64,000 nucleotides of DNA, taken from Micromonospora marina (GTDB lineage: Bacteria; Actinomycetota; Actinomycetes; Mycobacteriales; Micromonosporaceae). This document shows positions 8,444 through 17,105 of the stretch, piece after piece. The translations under genes were made by a program, and so were the position numbers. Positions within the stretch are counted from its first letter, which is position 1. Every line of letters starts with the position of its first letter. The DNA is taken from the NCBI RefSeq assembly GCF_900091565.1, contig NZ_FMCV01000018.1, positions 1 to 64,000 of the forward strand, in the 5' to 3' direction. The notes beneath the pieces were generated by a model. That model was given only the letters and a program-made list of their open reading frames with translations. It was not told the DNA's origin and searched no databases.

Positions 8444-9039
8444 GTCGGTGCTCCTTCCAGTTCGGCCGACCCGGAGGGTTCGGCCTCGTCGTGGCGGATC
8501 CGGTCCCGCTCCTCGGCCGAGCCGACGGCGGCGACGATGCGCGCCTCCAGTTCCCGCACGCCGTGCCGGAACCGTTCCACCTCGTCGAGGCCCCGAATCC
8601 CGATCACGTGCACGTAGAGCGTCCCGGTACGCCGGTCGGCCTCCACGATGAGACTGCCCGGCACCAGCGACAGCGCCTCGGCGGTGAGGGTGAGGTTGAG
8701 GTCGGTGTTCACCCGCAGGCGCACCGCGATGATCGCCGAGTGCGGCTCCCCGGGCCGGACGGCCAGCCAGGCGACCTGCACCGAGGCGACCACGAGATCC
8801 CGCAGGAAGCGGACCAGGAACCGCAGCAACGGAACCGGCCGGATCCGGCCGGCGAACGTCACCGGGGGCAGCGGGAAGACCACCAGCAGCACGGCCGCGA
8901 CCACGAGCCCGCTGATCACGTTGGCCCAGCTGAAGGTGCCCCACAACAGCACCCAGACGGTGACCAGGCCGGTCACCGCGACGGCCCGGTTGCGCCGGCG
9001 GTCACGGGAGGTCAGCGGCGCTTTCGGCTGGCTGGTCAC
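8440..9039 (-). CDS. mrpE: Mrp cation/proton antiporter subunit E
   Basis: 199 aa. Two or three membrane helices in the first half are followed by a cytoplasmic domain with PHSAIIAVRL and LSLVPGSLIVEADRRTGTLYVHVI, the typical MrpE region. A charged C-terminal extension of about 40 aa follows. The GTG start overlaps the mrpD stop codon. Confidence 0.92.
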   Translation of the reverse strand: MTSQPKAPLTSRDRRRNRAVAVTGLVTVWVLLWGTFSWANVISGLVVAAVLLVVFPLPPVTFAGRIRPVPLLRFLVRFLRDLVVASVQVAWLAVRPGEPHSAIIAVRLRVNTDLNLTLTAEALSLVPGSLIVEADRRTGTLYVHVIGIRGLDEVERFRHGVRELEARIVAAVGSAEERDRIRHDEAEPSGSAELEGAPT

Positions 9040-10607
9040 GGCGGTCCCTCCGGGAACACGGCCTCGACGTACGGGGCCCGGCGCAACAGGTCGTCGGCGG
9101 CGTCGGTGCTGATGTCGAACAGCGGTCCGGCCACCACCGTAAGCGCGAGGCCGAGCACCACGAGGGCGGCGGTGGACACGGTCATCAGCCGGGGCAGCAC
9201 CGCCCCGCCCGGCGCCGGGCCGCCGTGCGGCTGTTCGGCACCGTCGGTACGGGCCGCCTGGTCGGCGTCGCCGGGCTCCGGCATGTCCGCGTGCGGTGCC
9301 CGCCAGAACGCGAGGTTCCACACCCGGGCGATGGCGTAGAGCGTGAGCAGGCTGGTGACCAGTCCACCGGCGACGAGCGCCCAGGCCAGGAACCCGCCGT
9401 CGTCGACGCCGGCCTGCACCAGGCCCAGCTTGCCGAGGAACCCGGAGAACGGTGGGATGCCGGCCAGGTTCAGGGCGGGCACGAAGAACAGCACCGCCAG
9501 CAGTGGTGACAGCCGGGCCAGCCCGCCGAGGCGGTCCAGCGCGGTGCTGCCGCCGCGTCGCTCCACCAGGCCGGCGGCGAGGAACAGCGTGGTCTGGACG
9601 GTGATGTGGTGCACCACGTAGAAGATCGCCGCGGACAGGCCGAGCGGGGTGGTCAGCCCGACCCCGAACAGCATGTACCCGATGTGGCTGACGAGGGTGA
9701 ACGACAGCAGCCGTTTGATGTCCGACTGGGCCACCGCGCCGAGGATGCCGACCACCATGGTCAGCGCCGCCGTCACCATGAGCAGGTCCGCGGTACGACC
9801 ACCGGGGAACAGCAGCGTCTCGGTGCGGATGATCGCGTACACGCCGACCTTGGTGAGCAGGCCGGCGAAGACCGCGGTGACCGGGGCGGGCGCGGTCGGG
9901 TAGCTGTCCGGCAGCCACGCCGACAGCGGGAACACCGCCGCCTTGATCCCGAACGCGAGCAGCAGCATGCCCTGGAGCACCAGGCGGGTGTCGTCGGGCA
10001 GCGCGTCCAGGCGGTCGGCGAGCTGCGCCAGGTTCAGCGTGCCGGTGGCGGAGTAGACCAGGCCGATGGCCACCAGGAAGATCAACGACGAGAGCAGGCT
10101 GACCACGACGTACGTGGTGCCGGCCCGGATCCGCGTCTCGGTGCTGCCGAGCGTCAGCAGCACGTAGCTCGCCACGAGCAGGATCTCGAAGCCGACGTAC
10201 AGGTTGAACAGGTCGCCGGAGAGGAACGCGTTGCACACGCCCGCGGTCAGCACGAGATAGGTCGGGTGGTAGACCGACAGCGGCGTCTCCTCGTTGCCGT
10301 CGGCCATGCCCTGCCCGATGGAGTAGACGAGCACGCACAGGGTGACCGAGGCGGACACCACGAGCATCAGCGCGGCGAGCTGGTCGGCGACGAGCACGAT
10401 GCCCATCGGCGCGACCCAGCCGCCGACCTCCACCACGAGCGGGCCGTCCAGTGAGGAGCGCACCAGGAGCATCGCGGCGACCGCGACGGTGGCGGCGAGC
10501 ACGACGATGCTGGCCCACCGCTGGGCGCGGGCGCGGCCGGCGAGCAGCAGGGTGAGGGCGGCACCGAGCAGCGGCATCACCACCGGCAGCGGGACGAGCC
10601 AGGTCAT
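9036..10607 (-). CDS. mrpD: Mrp antiporter subunit D (NuoN/NuoM-like)
   Basis: 523 aa, with about 14 membrane helices, homologous to the proton-pumping subunits of complex I. GIKAAVFPLSAWLPDSYPTAP carries the conserved TM7-region Lys. With MrpA it is thought to form the ion path. It overlaps mrpC by ATGA. A roughly 40-aa charged insert (PEPGDADQAARTDGAEQPHG) near the C-terminus is an unusual loop. Confidence 0.95.
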   Translation of the reverse strand: MTWLVPLPVVMPLLGAALTLLLAGRARAQRWASIVVLAATVAVAAMLLVRSSLDGPLVVEVGGWVAPMGIVLVADQLAALMLVVSASVTLCVLVYSIGQGMADGNEETPLSVYHPTYLVLTAGVCNAFLSGDLFNLYVGFEILLVASYVLLTLGSTETRIRAGTTYVVVSLLSSLIFLVAIGLVYSATGTLNLAQLADRLDALPDDTRLVLQGMLLLAFGIKAAVFPLSAWLPDSYPTAPAPVTAVFAGLLTKVGVYAIIRTETLLFPGGRTADLLMVTAALTMVVGILGAVAQSDIKRLLSFTLVSHIGYMLFGVGLTTPLGLSAAIFYVVHHITVQTTLFLAAGLVERRGGSTALDRLGGLARLSPLLAVLFFVPALNLAGIPPFSGFLGKLGLVQAGVDDGGFLAWALVAGGLVTSLLTLYAIARVWNLAFWRAPHADMPEPGDADQAARTDGAEQPHGGPAPGGAVLPRLMTVSTAALVVLGLALTVVAGPLFDISTDAADDLLRRAPYVEAVFPEGPP

Positions 10608-11062
10608 CTGACGCCCTCCGCCGCACCGGTGGTGAGCACCCGCGCCTCGGGGCTGCCGTCGGCGGTGTCGGTGTCCGAGGTGCCCGGTCCCTCGTCCCGG
10701 TCGGCCAGTTCCATGATCCGGCGGTCCTCGACGTCGTCCTGCACCTCGTCGTGCCCGTTGAGGTGCCAGCTCCGGTAGGCCAGCGCGAGCAGGAACGCGG
10801 TCATGCCGAGCGTGATCACGATCGCGGTCAGCACCATCGCCTGCGGCAGCGGGTCGGACATGTCCTCCTCAGCGGTGGTGCCGACGATCGGCGGGCCACC
10901 GGCCCGGCCGCCGGTGAGCAGCAGCAGGTTCGCGCCGTTGCCGAGCAGGACGACCCCCATCAGGACGCGGGTGAGGCTGCGTTCCAGCAGCAGGGTGACG
11001 CCGGTGGCGAACAGGACGCCGATGACCACGACGTAGACCAGGTTGGGAATGTTCGGGCTCAC
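10604..11062 (-). CDS. mrpC: Mrp antiporter subunit C (NuoK-like)
   Basis: 152 aa; three membrane helices with LMGVVLLGNGANLLLL and DPLPQAMVLTAIVI, the NuoK/MrpC signature. A charged tail of about 45 aa extends past the usual end. The GTG start overlaps the stop codon of the upstream gene. Confidence 0.93.
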   Translation of the reverse strand: MSPNIPNLVYVVVIGVLFATGVTLLLERSLTRVLMGVVLLGNGANLLLLTGGRAGGPPIVGTTAEEDMSDPLPQAMVLTAIVITLGMTAFLLALAYRSWHLNGHDEVQDDVEDRRIMELADRDEGPGTSDTDTADGSPEARVLTTGAAEGVR

Positions 11063-13893
11063 ACCAGCTCCTCTTCCCGCACGCCGGCCGGTTCGATCTC
11101 CTGTTCGTCGACCTCCTCCTGACGGTCCATCTCGGTGCCCAGGCTCCGCAGGATGTCCAGGACGAGGCCGACCACGATGAGGTAGACGCCCACGTCGAAG
11201 AAGACCGACGTCACGAAGTGCACGTGACCCAGCACCGGCAGGTGGAAGTCGAGCGTCGCGCTCTGCAGGAACTCGCCGCCCAGCAGCATCGCGACCACGC
11301 CGGTGCCGACCGCGACGAACAGGCCCGCGCCGAGCACCAGACCGGCGTCGACGGGCGCGGCGCCGTTGAGTTCGGTACGCCCACCGGCCAGGTATCGCAC
11401 GGCGAGCCCGAGCCCGGCGACCAGCCCGGCGGCGAAGCCGCCGCCGGGGGCGTTGTGGCCGGAGAAGAGCAGGTAGATCGAGAACAACAGGATGGTGTGG
11501 AAGAGCAGGCGGGTGACCACCTGGAGGATGACCGACTGCTGCCGGGAGGTCGCGCCGCTGGTCAGCCAGCGCGGGCGCGACGACTGCTGCCGGCCGGCGC
11601 CGGGGATGCCGCTGCGCAGGTCCAGCGCGCGGGAGCGGCGGAAGATCAGGCTGGCCACGCCGGTGGCGGCCACCACCAGCACGGCGATCTCGCCCATCGT
11701 GTCCCAGGCGCGGATGTCGACGAGCGTCACGTTCACGACGTTCTTGCCGCCGCCGTAGGAGACGGCCTCCGCCGGGAAGCCGACCGAGACCGGCACGGCC
11801 GTCCGGCTGCCCGCCGCCACGTACGCCATCCCGGCGGTGACCACGCCGACGGCGACGCCCAGCGCGACCCGCAACCGCCGGCTGGCGCGGGTCGGGCGGG
11901 CCGAGAACCGGCGCGGCAGCCGGCGCAGTACCAGCACGAACATCACGATCGTGACGGTCTCCACCAGGAACTGGGTGAGCGCGAGGTCGGGCGCGCCGTG
12001 CAGGATGAACATCAGCGCCGTTCCGTAGCCGGTCACGCCGACCAGGATCATCGCGGTCAGGCGGCGGCGGGCGCGCGCGGCCACCAGCGCCGCGACGACG
12101 ATGACCGCGCCGGCGACGGCCTGCAACGGGGTGTCCCAGAGCTGGAACCGCCGGGCCCACGGCGCACCGGCGAGCACCGCGCCGCCGGGCAGCACGACCA
12201 GCACCAGGAGGATGACGCCGAGGTAGAACGGCAGCGAACCGCGCTGGGTGGCACCGGTCAGTTCCACCGCCGCGCGGTCGACGGCACCGGCGATCCGGTC
12301 GTAGCCGGTGGTGCCGTCGAAGGGCAGCCGCGGCAGGTGGGGCCGGCGCCGGTGCAGCAGCAGGAACAGCCCGAGACCGCCGGCCACGGCCAGCGCCGAC
12401 AGGCCGAGCGCCGGGGTCAGCCCGTGCCAGAGGGCCAGGTGGTAGCCCGGGTCGGTGGTCGGGAACTGGTCGGCGTACGGCGCCAGCACCCGGTCCACAA
12501 CCGGGGCGAGGACGCCGACCGCGAGGCCGGCGAGGGCGAGCACCGCCGCCGGGCCGATGAAGGCCGGCTCGATCCGGTGCGGCCGGGTCTCGGCCACGCC
12601 CGGTTTGGTGGCGAATGCTCCCCAGAGGAACCGCGCGGTGTACGCGACGGTCAGCGCCGAGCCGGCCACCACGCCGGCGAGCACCACCAGTTCGGTCGTA
12701 CCGCCGTGCAGGAACGCCTCGAGCGCGGCCTCCTTGGCCACGAAGCCGATCAGCGGCGGCAGGCCCGCCATCGAGGCGGCGGCGAGTCCGGCGACCGCCG
12801 CGAGCACCGGCGCGCGGCGGCCCAGGCCGCTGAGCTCCCGCAGGTCGCGGGTGCCGGCGACGTGGTCGACGACGCCGACGACGAGGAACAGTGTGGCTTT
12901 GAACAGGGCGTGCGCCAGCAGCATCGCGGCACCGGCCAGTGCGGTGTCGCGGGTGCCCGCGCCGAGGATCACCATGAGCAGGCCGAGCTGGCTCACCGTG
13001 CCGTACGCCAGCAGCAGCTTCAGGTCGGTCTGCCGCAGCGCCGTCCAGCCGCCGAGGAACAGGGTGACCAGGCCGCCGGCCAGCAGGACGCCGCGCCACA
13101 CGGTGGCCTGGCCCACCGCGGGGCCCATCAGCGCGGCCAGGAACACGCCCGCCTTCACCATGGCGGCGGCGTGCAGGTACGCGCTGACCGGTGTGGGCGC
13201 GGCCATCGCGCGCGGCAGCCAGAAGCTGAACGGGAAGATCGCGGACTTGCTGGTCACGCCGAGCAGGACGAGCACCAGCGCGACGGTGAGGTAGCCGCCC
13301 TCGGGCAGGTTCCCGGCGATCTCCGACCACCGGTACGAGCCGGCGTGCTGGCCGAGCATCACGAAACCGGCGAGCATCGCCAGGCCGCCCAGTGTGGTCA
13401 CCAGCAGGGCCTGCATCGCCGCGCGGCGGCTGGCCCGTTCGGTCGGGTCGCTGCCGATCAGCAGGTACGAGAAGACGGTGGTGAGTTCCCAGCACACGTA
13501 CAGCAGCAGTAGGTCGTCGGAGACGACCAGGCCGAGCATCGCACCGGCGAACGCGACGAACACCGCGGCGAACCGGCCGAGGCCGGGATCGCCGGAGCGG
13601 AAGTAGCGCGCGCTGTAGGCCAGCACGAGGGCGCCGACGCCGCCGACGAGCAGCACCAGCAGCCAGGACAGGGTGCCCATGCGCAGGGCGATTTCCAGGC
13701 CGAGCTGCGGCACCCAGGTGGCGGTCTCGACGACCGGCCGGCCCGCGCGGACCGGCTCGGTCCGGGTCAGCGCCCAGATCAGCGCCGCCGCCGGTACGGC
13801 GGCCAGCAGGTAGAGGGCCCGCCTTCCGAGGAGGCGTACCAGCACGGGGGCGGCCACGGCTGCGAACGCATGGACCGCCACCAGAACCAGCAC
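11059..13893 (-). CDS. mrpA: Mrp antiporter fused subunits A and B
   Basis: About 944 aa. Residues 1-780 are MrpA, including the NuoL-like part with TSKSAIFPFSFWLPRAM and the MrpA C-terminal part with LHGAPDLALTQFLVE. Residues about 790-925 are MrpB, with LFSGHNAPGGGFAAGLVAG. A/B fusion is common in actinobacteria. The GTG at 13893 is preferred over the one at 13899 because GGGGAG lies 7 bases before it. This is the first gene of a six-gene operon that exports cations in exchange for protons and helps pH and salt homeostasis. The 242-base region upstream, shared with the next plus-strand gene, must hold both promoters; it includes a small inverted repeat CACCGG-CGT-CCGGTG at 14034-14048. Confidence 0.95.
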   Translation of the reverse strand: MLVLVAVHAFAAVAAPVLVRLLGRRALYLLAAVPAAALIWALTRTEPVRAGRPVVETATWVPQLGLEIALRMGTLSWLLVLLVGGVGALVLAYSARYFRSGDPGLGRFAAVFVAFAGAMLGLVVSDDLLLLYVCWELTTVFSYLLIGSDPTERASRRAAMQALLVTTLGGLAMLAGFVMLGQHAGSYRWSEIAGNLPEGGYLTVALVLVLLGVTSKSAIFPFSFWLPRAMAAPTPVSAYLHAAAMVKAGVFLAALMGPAVGQATVWRGVLLAGGLVTLFLGGWTALRQTDLKLLLAYGTVSQLGLLMVILGAGTRDTALAGAAMLLAHALFKATLFLVVGVVDHVAGTRDLRELSGLGRRAPVLAAVAGLAAASMAGLPPLIGFVAKEAALEAFLHGGTTELVVLAGVVAGSALTVAYTARFLWGAFATKPGVAETRPHRIEPAFIGPAAVLALAGLAVGVLAPVVDRVLAPYADQFPTTDPGYHLALWHGLTPALGLSALAVAGGLGLFLLLHRRRPHLPRLPFDGTTGYDRIAGAVDRAAVELTGATQRGSLPFYLGVILLVLVVLPGGAVLAGAPWARRFQLWDTPLQAVAGAVIVVAALVAARARRRLTAMILVGVTGYGTALMFILHGAPDLALTQFLVETVTIVMFVLVLRRLPRRFSARPTRASRRLRVALGVAVGVVTAGMAYVAAGSRTAVPVSVGFPAEAVSYGGGKNVVNVTLVDIRAWDTMGEIAVLVVAATGVASLIFRRSRALDLRSGIPGAGRQQSSRPRWLTSGATSRQQSVILQVVTRLLFHTILLFSIYLLFSGHNAPGGGFAAGLVAGLGLAVRYLAGGRTELNGAAPVDAGLVLGAGLFVAVGTGVVAMLLGGEFLQSATLDFHLPVLGHVHFVTSVFFDVGVYLIVVGLVLDILRSLGTEMDRQEEVDEQEIEPAGVREEELV

Positions 13894-14135
13894 ACACACT
13901 CCCCAAGATCGACCTGCGGTGTGTCAACCCTAACCGGCGATGTGGGGAGGCGGTATGTCGAGAGAATCACGCGAACGTGTGGTGTCGACTCCGCTCCGTT
14001 CCGGGTAAGGAGTGGGGTTCAACCCGCCCGGTACACCGGCGTCCGGTGCCGGCCTGCTTCCGCGTGCCCGGCTGGCAACGACGCTGAGCACGCACGGGGC
14101 TGTCGTGGCGGGCGCCGGCCGGTAGCGTCGCCGCC

Positions 14136-15083
14136 ATGGATGTCGACGACGTCGCCGGCCGGCTCGGCGTGCCCGCCGAGGAGATCGACCGGGTGCGCCG
14201 GCTCGCCGGTGACCGGCCCGCCGCGCCGCTGCCCGCCCGGGCGGACGCGCCCGCGCTGCTGGACCGGCTCGCGGTACGCTCCGACGACGCCGCCGAGATC
14301 CTGGCGGGCTGGCCGGAGCCCGGCTCCCCACTGTGGACCCCGGAGCTGCGCTGGCTGCTCGACCGCTCGACCGCCCTGGTCCGCGCCGACCTCGGTGGCC
14401 ACGCCTGGCTGACACCCGGCCCGGCGCTGCCCCGCGACCGGGGTCCGGCCTGGCGGCACCTCTACGTCTACGCGTACCTCGCCCTGGTCGACGCCGTCCG
14501 GGGCTACCACCGCGACCACGGCGTCCCCGACGACGTGTCCTGGGCGACGCTCGCGGACCTGGGCACCAACCTCGCTGTCGACCGGCGGATGAACGGCGAC
14601 GGCTGGCCGGTCATGCAGAGCTGGCTGACGCTGCACGTGCGCGGCGGCCTCTACGAGCTGGGCCGGCTCCAGCACCAGCGCGGCGACGCCGAGGCGGTCG
14701 ACCTGCACATCCCGGACGCGGGACCGCTGACCCCGGAGGCCGTCGACGCGTCGCTGGGACGGGCCCGCGTGTTCTTCCCGCGTCACTTCCCCGGCGAGCG
14801 CTACACCGCGTTCTCCTGCGGCTCCTGGCTGCTGGACCCGCAGTTGCGCGAATACCTGCCGGAGCACTCCAACATCGTCCGGTTCCAGCGGCGGTTCACG
14901 CTGGAACCCCACCAGGAGCAGGACACGCCGGACGGCGACGTCGAGGTGCTGCGGTTCGTGTTCCGCAGCCTGAGCACCCCGCTGGACCGGCTGCCGCGCC
15001 GCACCGTGCTCCAGCGCGCGGTGATCGACCACATGCGGGCGGGCCGGCACTGGCAGTGGCGCCGGGGCCGCTTCCCGATGTAG
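14136..15083 (+). CDS. GNAT-like acyltransferase domain protein
   Basis: 315 aa. The protein matches the actinobacterial family made of an N-terminal NAT_N-like domain and a GNAT-like C-terminal domain: DLHIPDAGPLTPEAVDASL, HFPGERYTAFSCGSWLLDPQL and a C-terminal TVLQRAVIDHMRAGRHWQWRRG. The substrate is unknown. It stands alone, divergent from the Mrp operon. Its stop codon directly abuts that of the next gene on the other strand. Confidence 0.75.
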   Translation: MDVDDVAGRLGVPAEEIDRVRRLAGDRPAAPLPARADAPALLDRLAVRSDDAAEILAGWPEPGSPLWTPELRWLLDRSTALVRADLGGHAWLTPGPALPRDRGPAWRHLYVYAYLALVDAVRGYHRDHGVPDDVSWATLADLGTNLAVDRRMNGDGWPVMQSWLTLHVRGGLYELGRLQHQRGDAEAVDLHIPDAGPLTPEAVDASLGRARVFFPRHFPGERYTAFSCGSWLLDPQLREYLPEHSNIVRFQRRFTLEPHQEQDTPDGDVEVLRFVFRSLSTPLDRLPRRTVLQRAVIDHMRAGRHWQWRRGRFPM

Positions 15084-15653
15084 TCAGGTCAGCGGCCGCA
15101 GGCCCCGGTCCGGCCCGGCACGCGGTGGCACCGGCGCTCCGCGCGCCAGCCAGTCGTCGAGCGCGACCGGGTCGCCGAACAGCAGCACCGGTGGCCCGGC
15201 CGGGTCGGCCGCCCAGGCCCGCATCCGCTGCCTCGTCCGGCCGAACCCGGTCAGGTGCCACACCAGGATCGAGTCGCGGGACAGCACGCTGCCCAGCGTC
15301 TCCCGGTTGCCGTTGCAGATCAGCTCTCCGCCGGCCAGGCGCCGCAGCGTACGCCGCAGCAGCCGCCGGAACGAGACACCGCGCGGATAGTCCAGGCCGA
15401 TCACCAGGTCGGCGCGGCCGAGGACCACGTCCCGCCAGCCGTGGTACGCGCCGTCGACGATCCACCTGTCGCGCCGGCAGATCGCCTCGATCCGGCGTCG
15501 CTGCTCGGCCACCGGCACCTCGACCCACCCGGGCTCCCACAGCAGGTCGTCGACCGGATGCCAGGGCAGACCGAAGCGCTGCGCCAGATGCGCGGCGAGC
15601 GTCGACTTGCCGGAGCCGTGGACGCCCTCGACCAGGATGCGGGCCGGGGTCAT
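15084..15653 (-). CDS. P-loop NTPase, adenylate kinase-like topology protein
   Basis: 189 aa. The Walker A motif GVHGSGKST starts at residue 10. DRWIVDGAYHGWRD and ADLVIGLDYPRGVSFRRLLRR match the FlaR/adenylate kinase-like group of small kinases whose substrates are not known. No partner gene is nearby; a small-molecule phosphorylation role is an inference from the fold. Confidence 0.8.
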   Translation of the reverse strand: MTPARILVEGVHGSGKSTLAAHLAQRFGLPWHPVDDLLWEPGWVEVPVAEQRRRIEAICRRDRWIVDGAYHGWRDVVLGRADLVIGLDYPRGVSFRRLLRRTLRRLAGGELICNGNRETLGSVLSRDSILVWHLTGFGRTRQRMRAWAADPAGPPVLLFGDPVALDDWLARGAPVPPRAGPDRGLRPLT

Positions 15654-15702
15654 GGCAGCAGCGTAGGCACCCTGCGCACCCGGCGCGATCCGGGCGGCCG
15701 GG

Positions 15703-17034
15703 TCAGTGCGCGACAGCGACGGCGGGCGCCGCCTCCAGCCCGGCGAGCCGGGAGGGCCGCACGACGACGAGCAGCACCAGCAGCGCCGCCACCATCCCGC
15801 CGGCCACCACCAGGGCCATCGCCACCGCGCCGGTGCCGAGCACACCCACCAGCGGCGCGGCGATCGCGCCCACACCGAACTGCACCGCGCCGAGCAGCGC
15901 GGACGCGGTGCCGGCTGCCTCGCCGTGGCGGGACAGCGCCAGCGCCGGCGCGTTCGGCATGGCCAGACCCGCCGCCGCCAGCACCAGCCACAGCGACACC
16001 AGCAGGGCGGGCAGCCCGCCGACGCCGGTCGCGGCGAACACCACCAGGGCGAGTCCGGCCACCGTGCCCGCCACCAGCGACGTCACCAGGATCCACTGCG
16101 ACGGGTAGCGGCGCAGCAGCCGCACGTTGTACTGGGTGGCGCCGATCAGGCCCACCGCGCCCGCGCCGAACGCCAGGGCGAACTCCTGCTCGTCGAGCCC
16201 GTAGGTGTCCTGCAGGACGAACGACGAACCCGCGACGTACGCGAACAGCGCGGCCATGGCGAGCCCGGCCACCAAAACCAGGCCGACGAAGACCCGGTCC
16301 CGGAGCAACCCGCCGTAGTTCATCACTGTCGCCACGACCCCGCCGCGCTGGCGGCGTGCGGGCGGCAGCGTCTCGGGCAGCGCGAGCGTGGCCAGCGCGA
16401 CGAGCAGCACCCCGAAGGCGGCCAGGGCCACGAAGACGCCACGCCAGTCGGTCCACCGCAGCACGCCGCCGCCCAGCGTCGGGGCGAGGACCGGCGCCGC
16501 GCCCATCACCAGCAGCAGCCGGGACAGCATCGTGGCGAACGCCGACCCGGTGAACAGGTCACGTACCACCGCCATCGCCACCACAGCTGTCGCGGCGACG
16601 CCGAGGCCCTGCACGACGCGCAGGACGCCCAGGACGGCGACGTTCGGGGCGATCACGCACAGCGCCGAGGCCACGATGTGCAGCAGGAGACCGGCGATCA
16701 GCGGGCGGCGCCGCCCGACCGCGTCCGACAGCGGCCCGATCAGCAACTGCCCGATGGCGAGTCCGGCGAGCGTGCCGGTGAGCGTCAGCTGGACCGCCGC
16801 CGACGTGGTCGCGAAGTCGGTGACGATCGCGGGCAGCGCGGGCAGGTACATGTCGATGGTCAGCGGCCCCACCGCGATCAGCGAGCCGAGGACCAGCACG
16901 AGCTTGAGCCGCTGTTCCCGGCTCATCAGGTCGCCCGGGGTGGACGTCGGGGTGGCATCGGTCGTCTGGGTCGTCTCGTCCCGGTCGGCGTACGGCTGGG
17001 CGCGAGAGGGTGCGGCACTCACACAGTGAGTCAA
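15703..17034 (-). CDS. MFS multidrug transporter, Bcr/CflA (DHA1) family
   Basis: 443 aa, with about 12 membrane helices. LGSLIAVGPLTIDMYLPALPAI in helix 1 and a GRRRPLIAG loop after helix 2 are typical of Bcr/CflA drug/proton antiporters. I chose the TTG at 17034 because GGAGG lies 5 bases upstream; GTG 17022 and ATG 17055 are alternatives, and an internal ATG before helix 1 has no ribosome binding site. It lies next to the E1/E2/ACP/KAS III operon and may export the cluster product or confer unrelated efflux. Confidence 0.85.
   Translation of the reverse strand: MTHCVSAAPSRAQPYADRDETTQTTDATPTSTPGDLMSREQRLKLVLVLGSLIAVGPLTIDMYLPALPAIVTDFATTSAAVQLTLTGTLAGLAIGQLLIGPLSDAVGRRRPLIAGLLLHIVASALCVIAPNVAVLGVLRVVQGLGVAATAVVAMAVVRDLFTGSAFATMLSRLLLVMGAAPVLAPTLGGGVLRWTDWRGVFVALAAFGVLLVALATLALPETLPPARRQRGGVVATVMNYGGLLRDRVFVGLVLVAGLAMAALFAYVAGSSFVLQDTYGLDEQEFALAFGAGAVGLIGATQYNVRLLRRYPSQWILVTSLVAGTVAGLALVVFAATGVGGLPALLVSLWLVLAAAGLAMPNAPALALSRHGEAAGTASALLGAVQFGVGAIAAPLVGVLGTGAVAMALVVAGGMVAALLVLLVVVRPSRLAGLEAAPAVAVAH
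17017..17031. promoter_or_regulatory. inverted repeat at the MFS transporter start
   Basis: ACTCAC-ACA-GTGAGT is a perfect 6-bp inverted repeat covering the first codons or the leader of the transporter gene, depending on the start used. It may be an operator, as efflux genes often have one, but it is short and no regulator is adjacent. Confidence 0.3.
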
Positions 17035-17105
17035 ATACGCCTCCGGTGGCCGCATTCCCGTACCGGCGAGAGGTAACGCAGGTCACGTGGCCCGGGCGGG
17101 CCTGC

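Noticed and set aside
14034-14048. CACCGG-CGT-CCGGTG repeat in front of the acyltransferase gene as a terminator or operator
   Set aside because: It is short, made only of common GC-rich words and has no clear position relative to a promoter, so it is only mentioned with the neighbouring gene.
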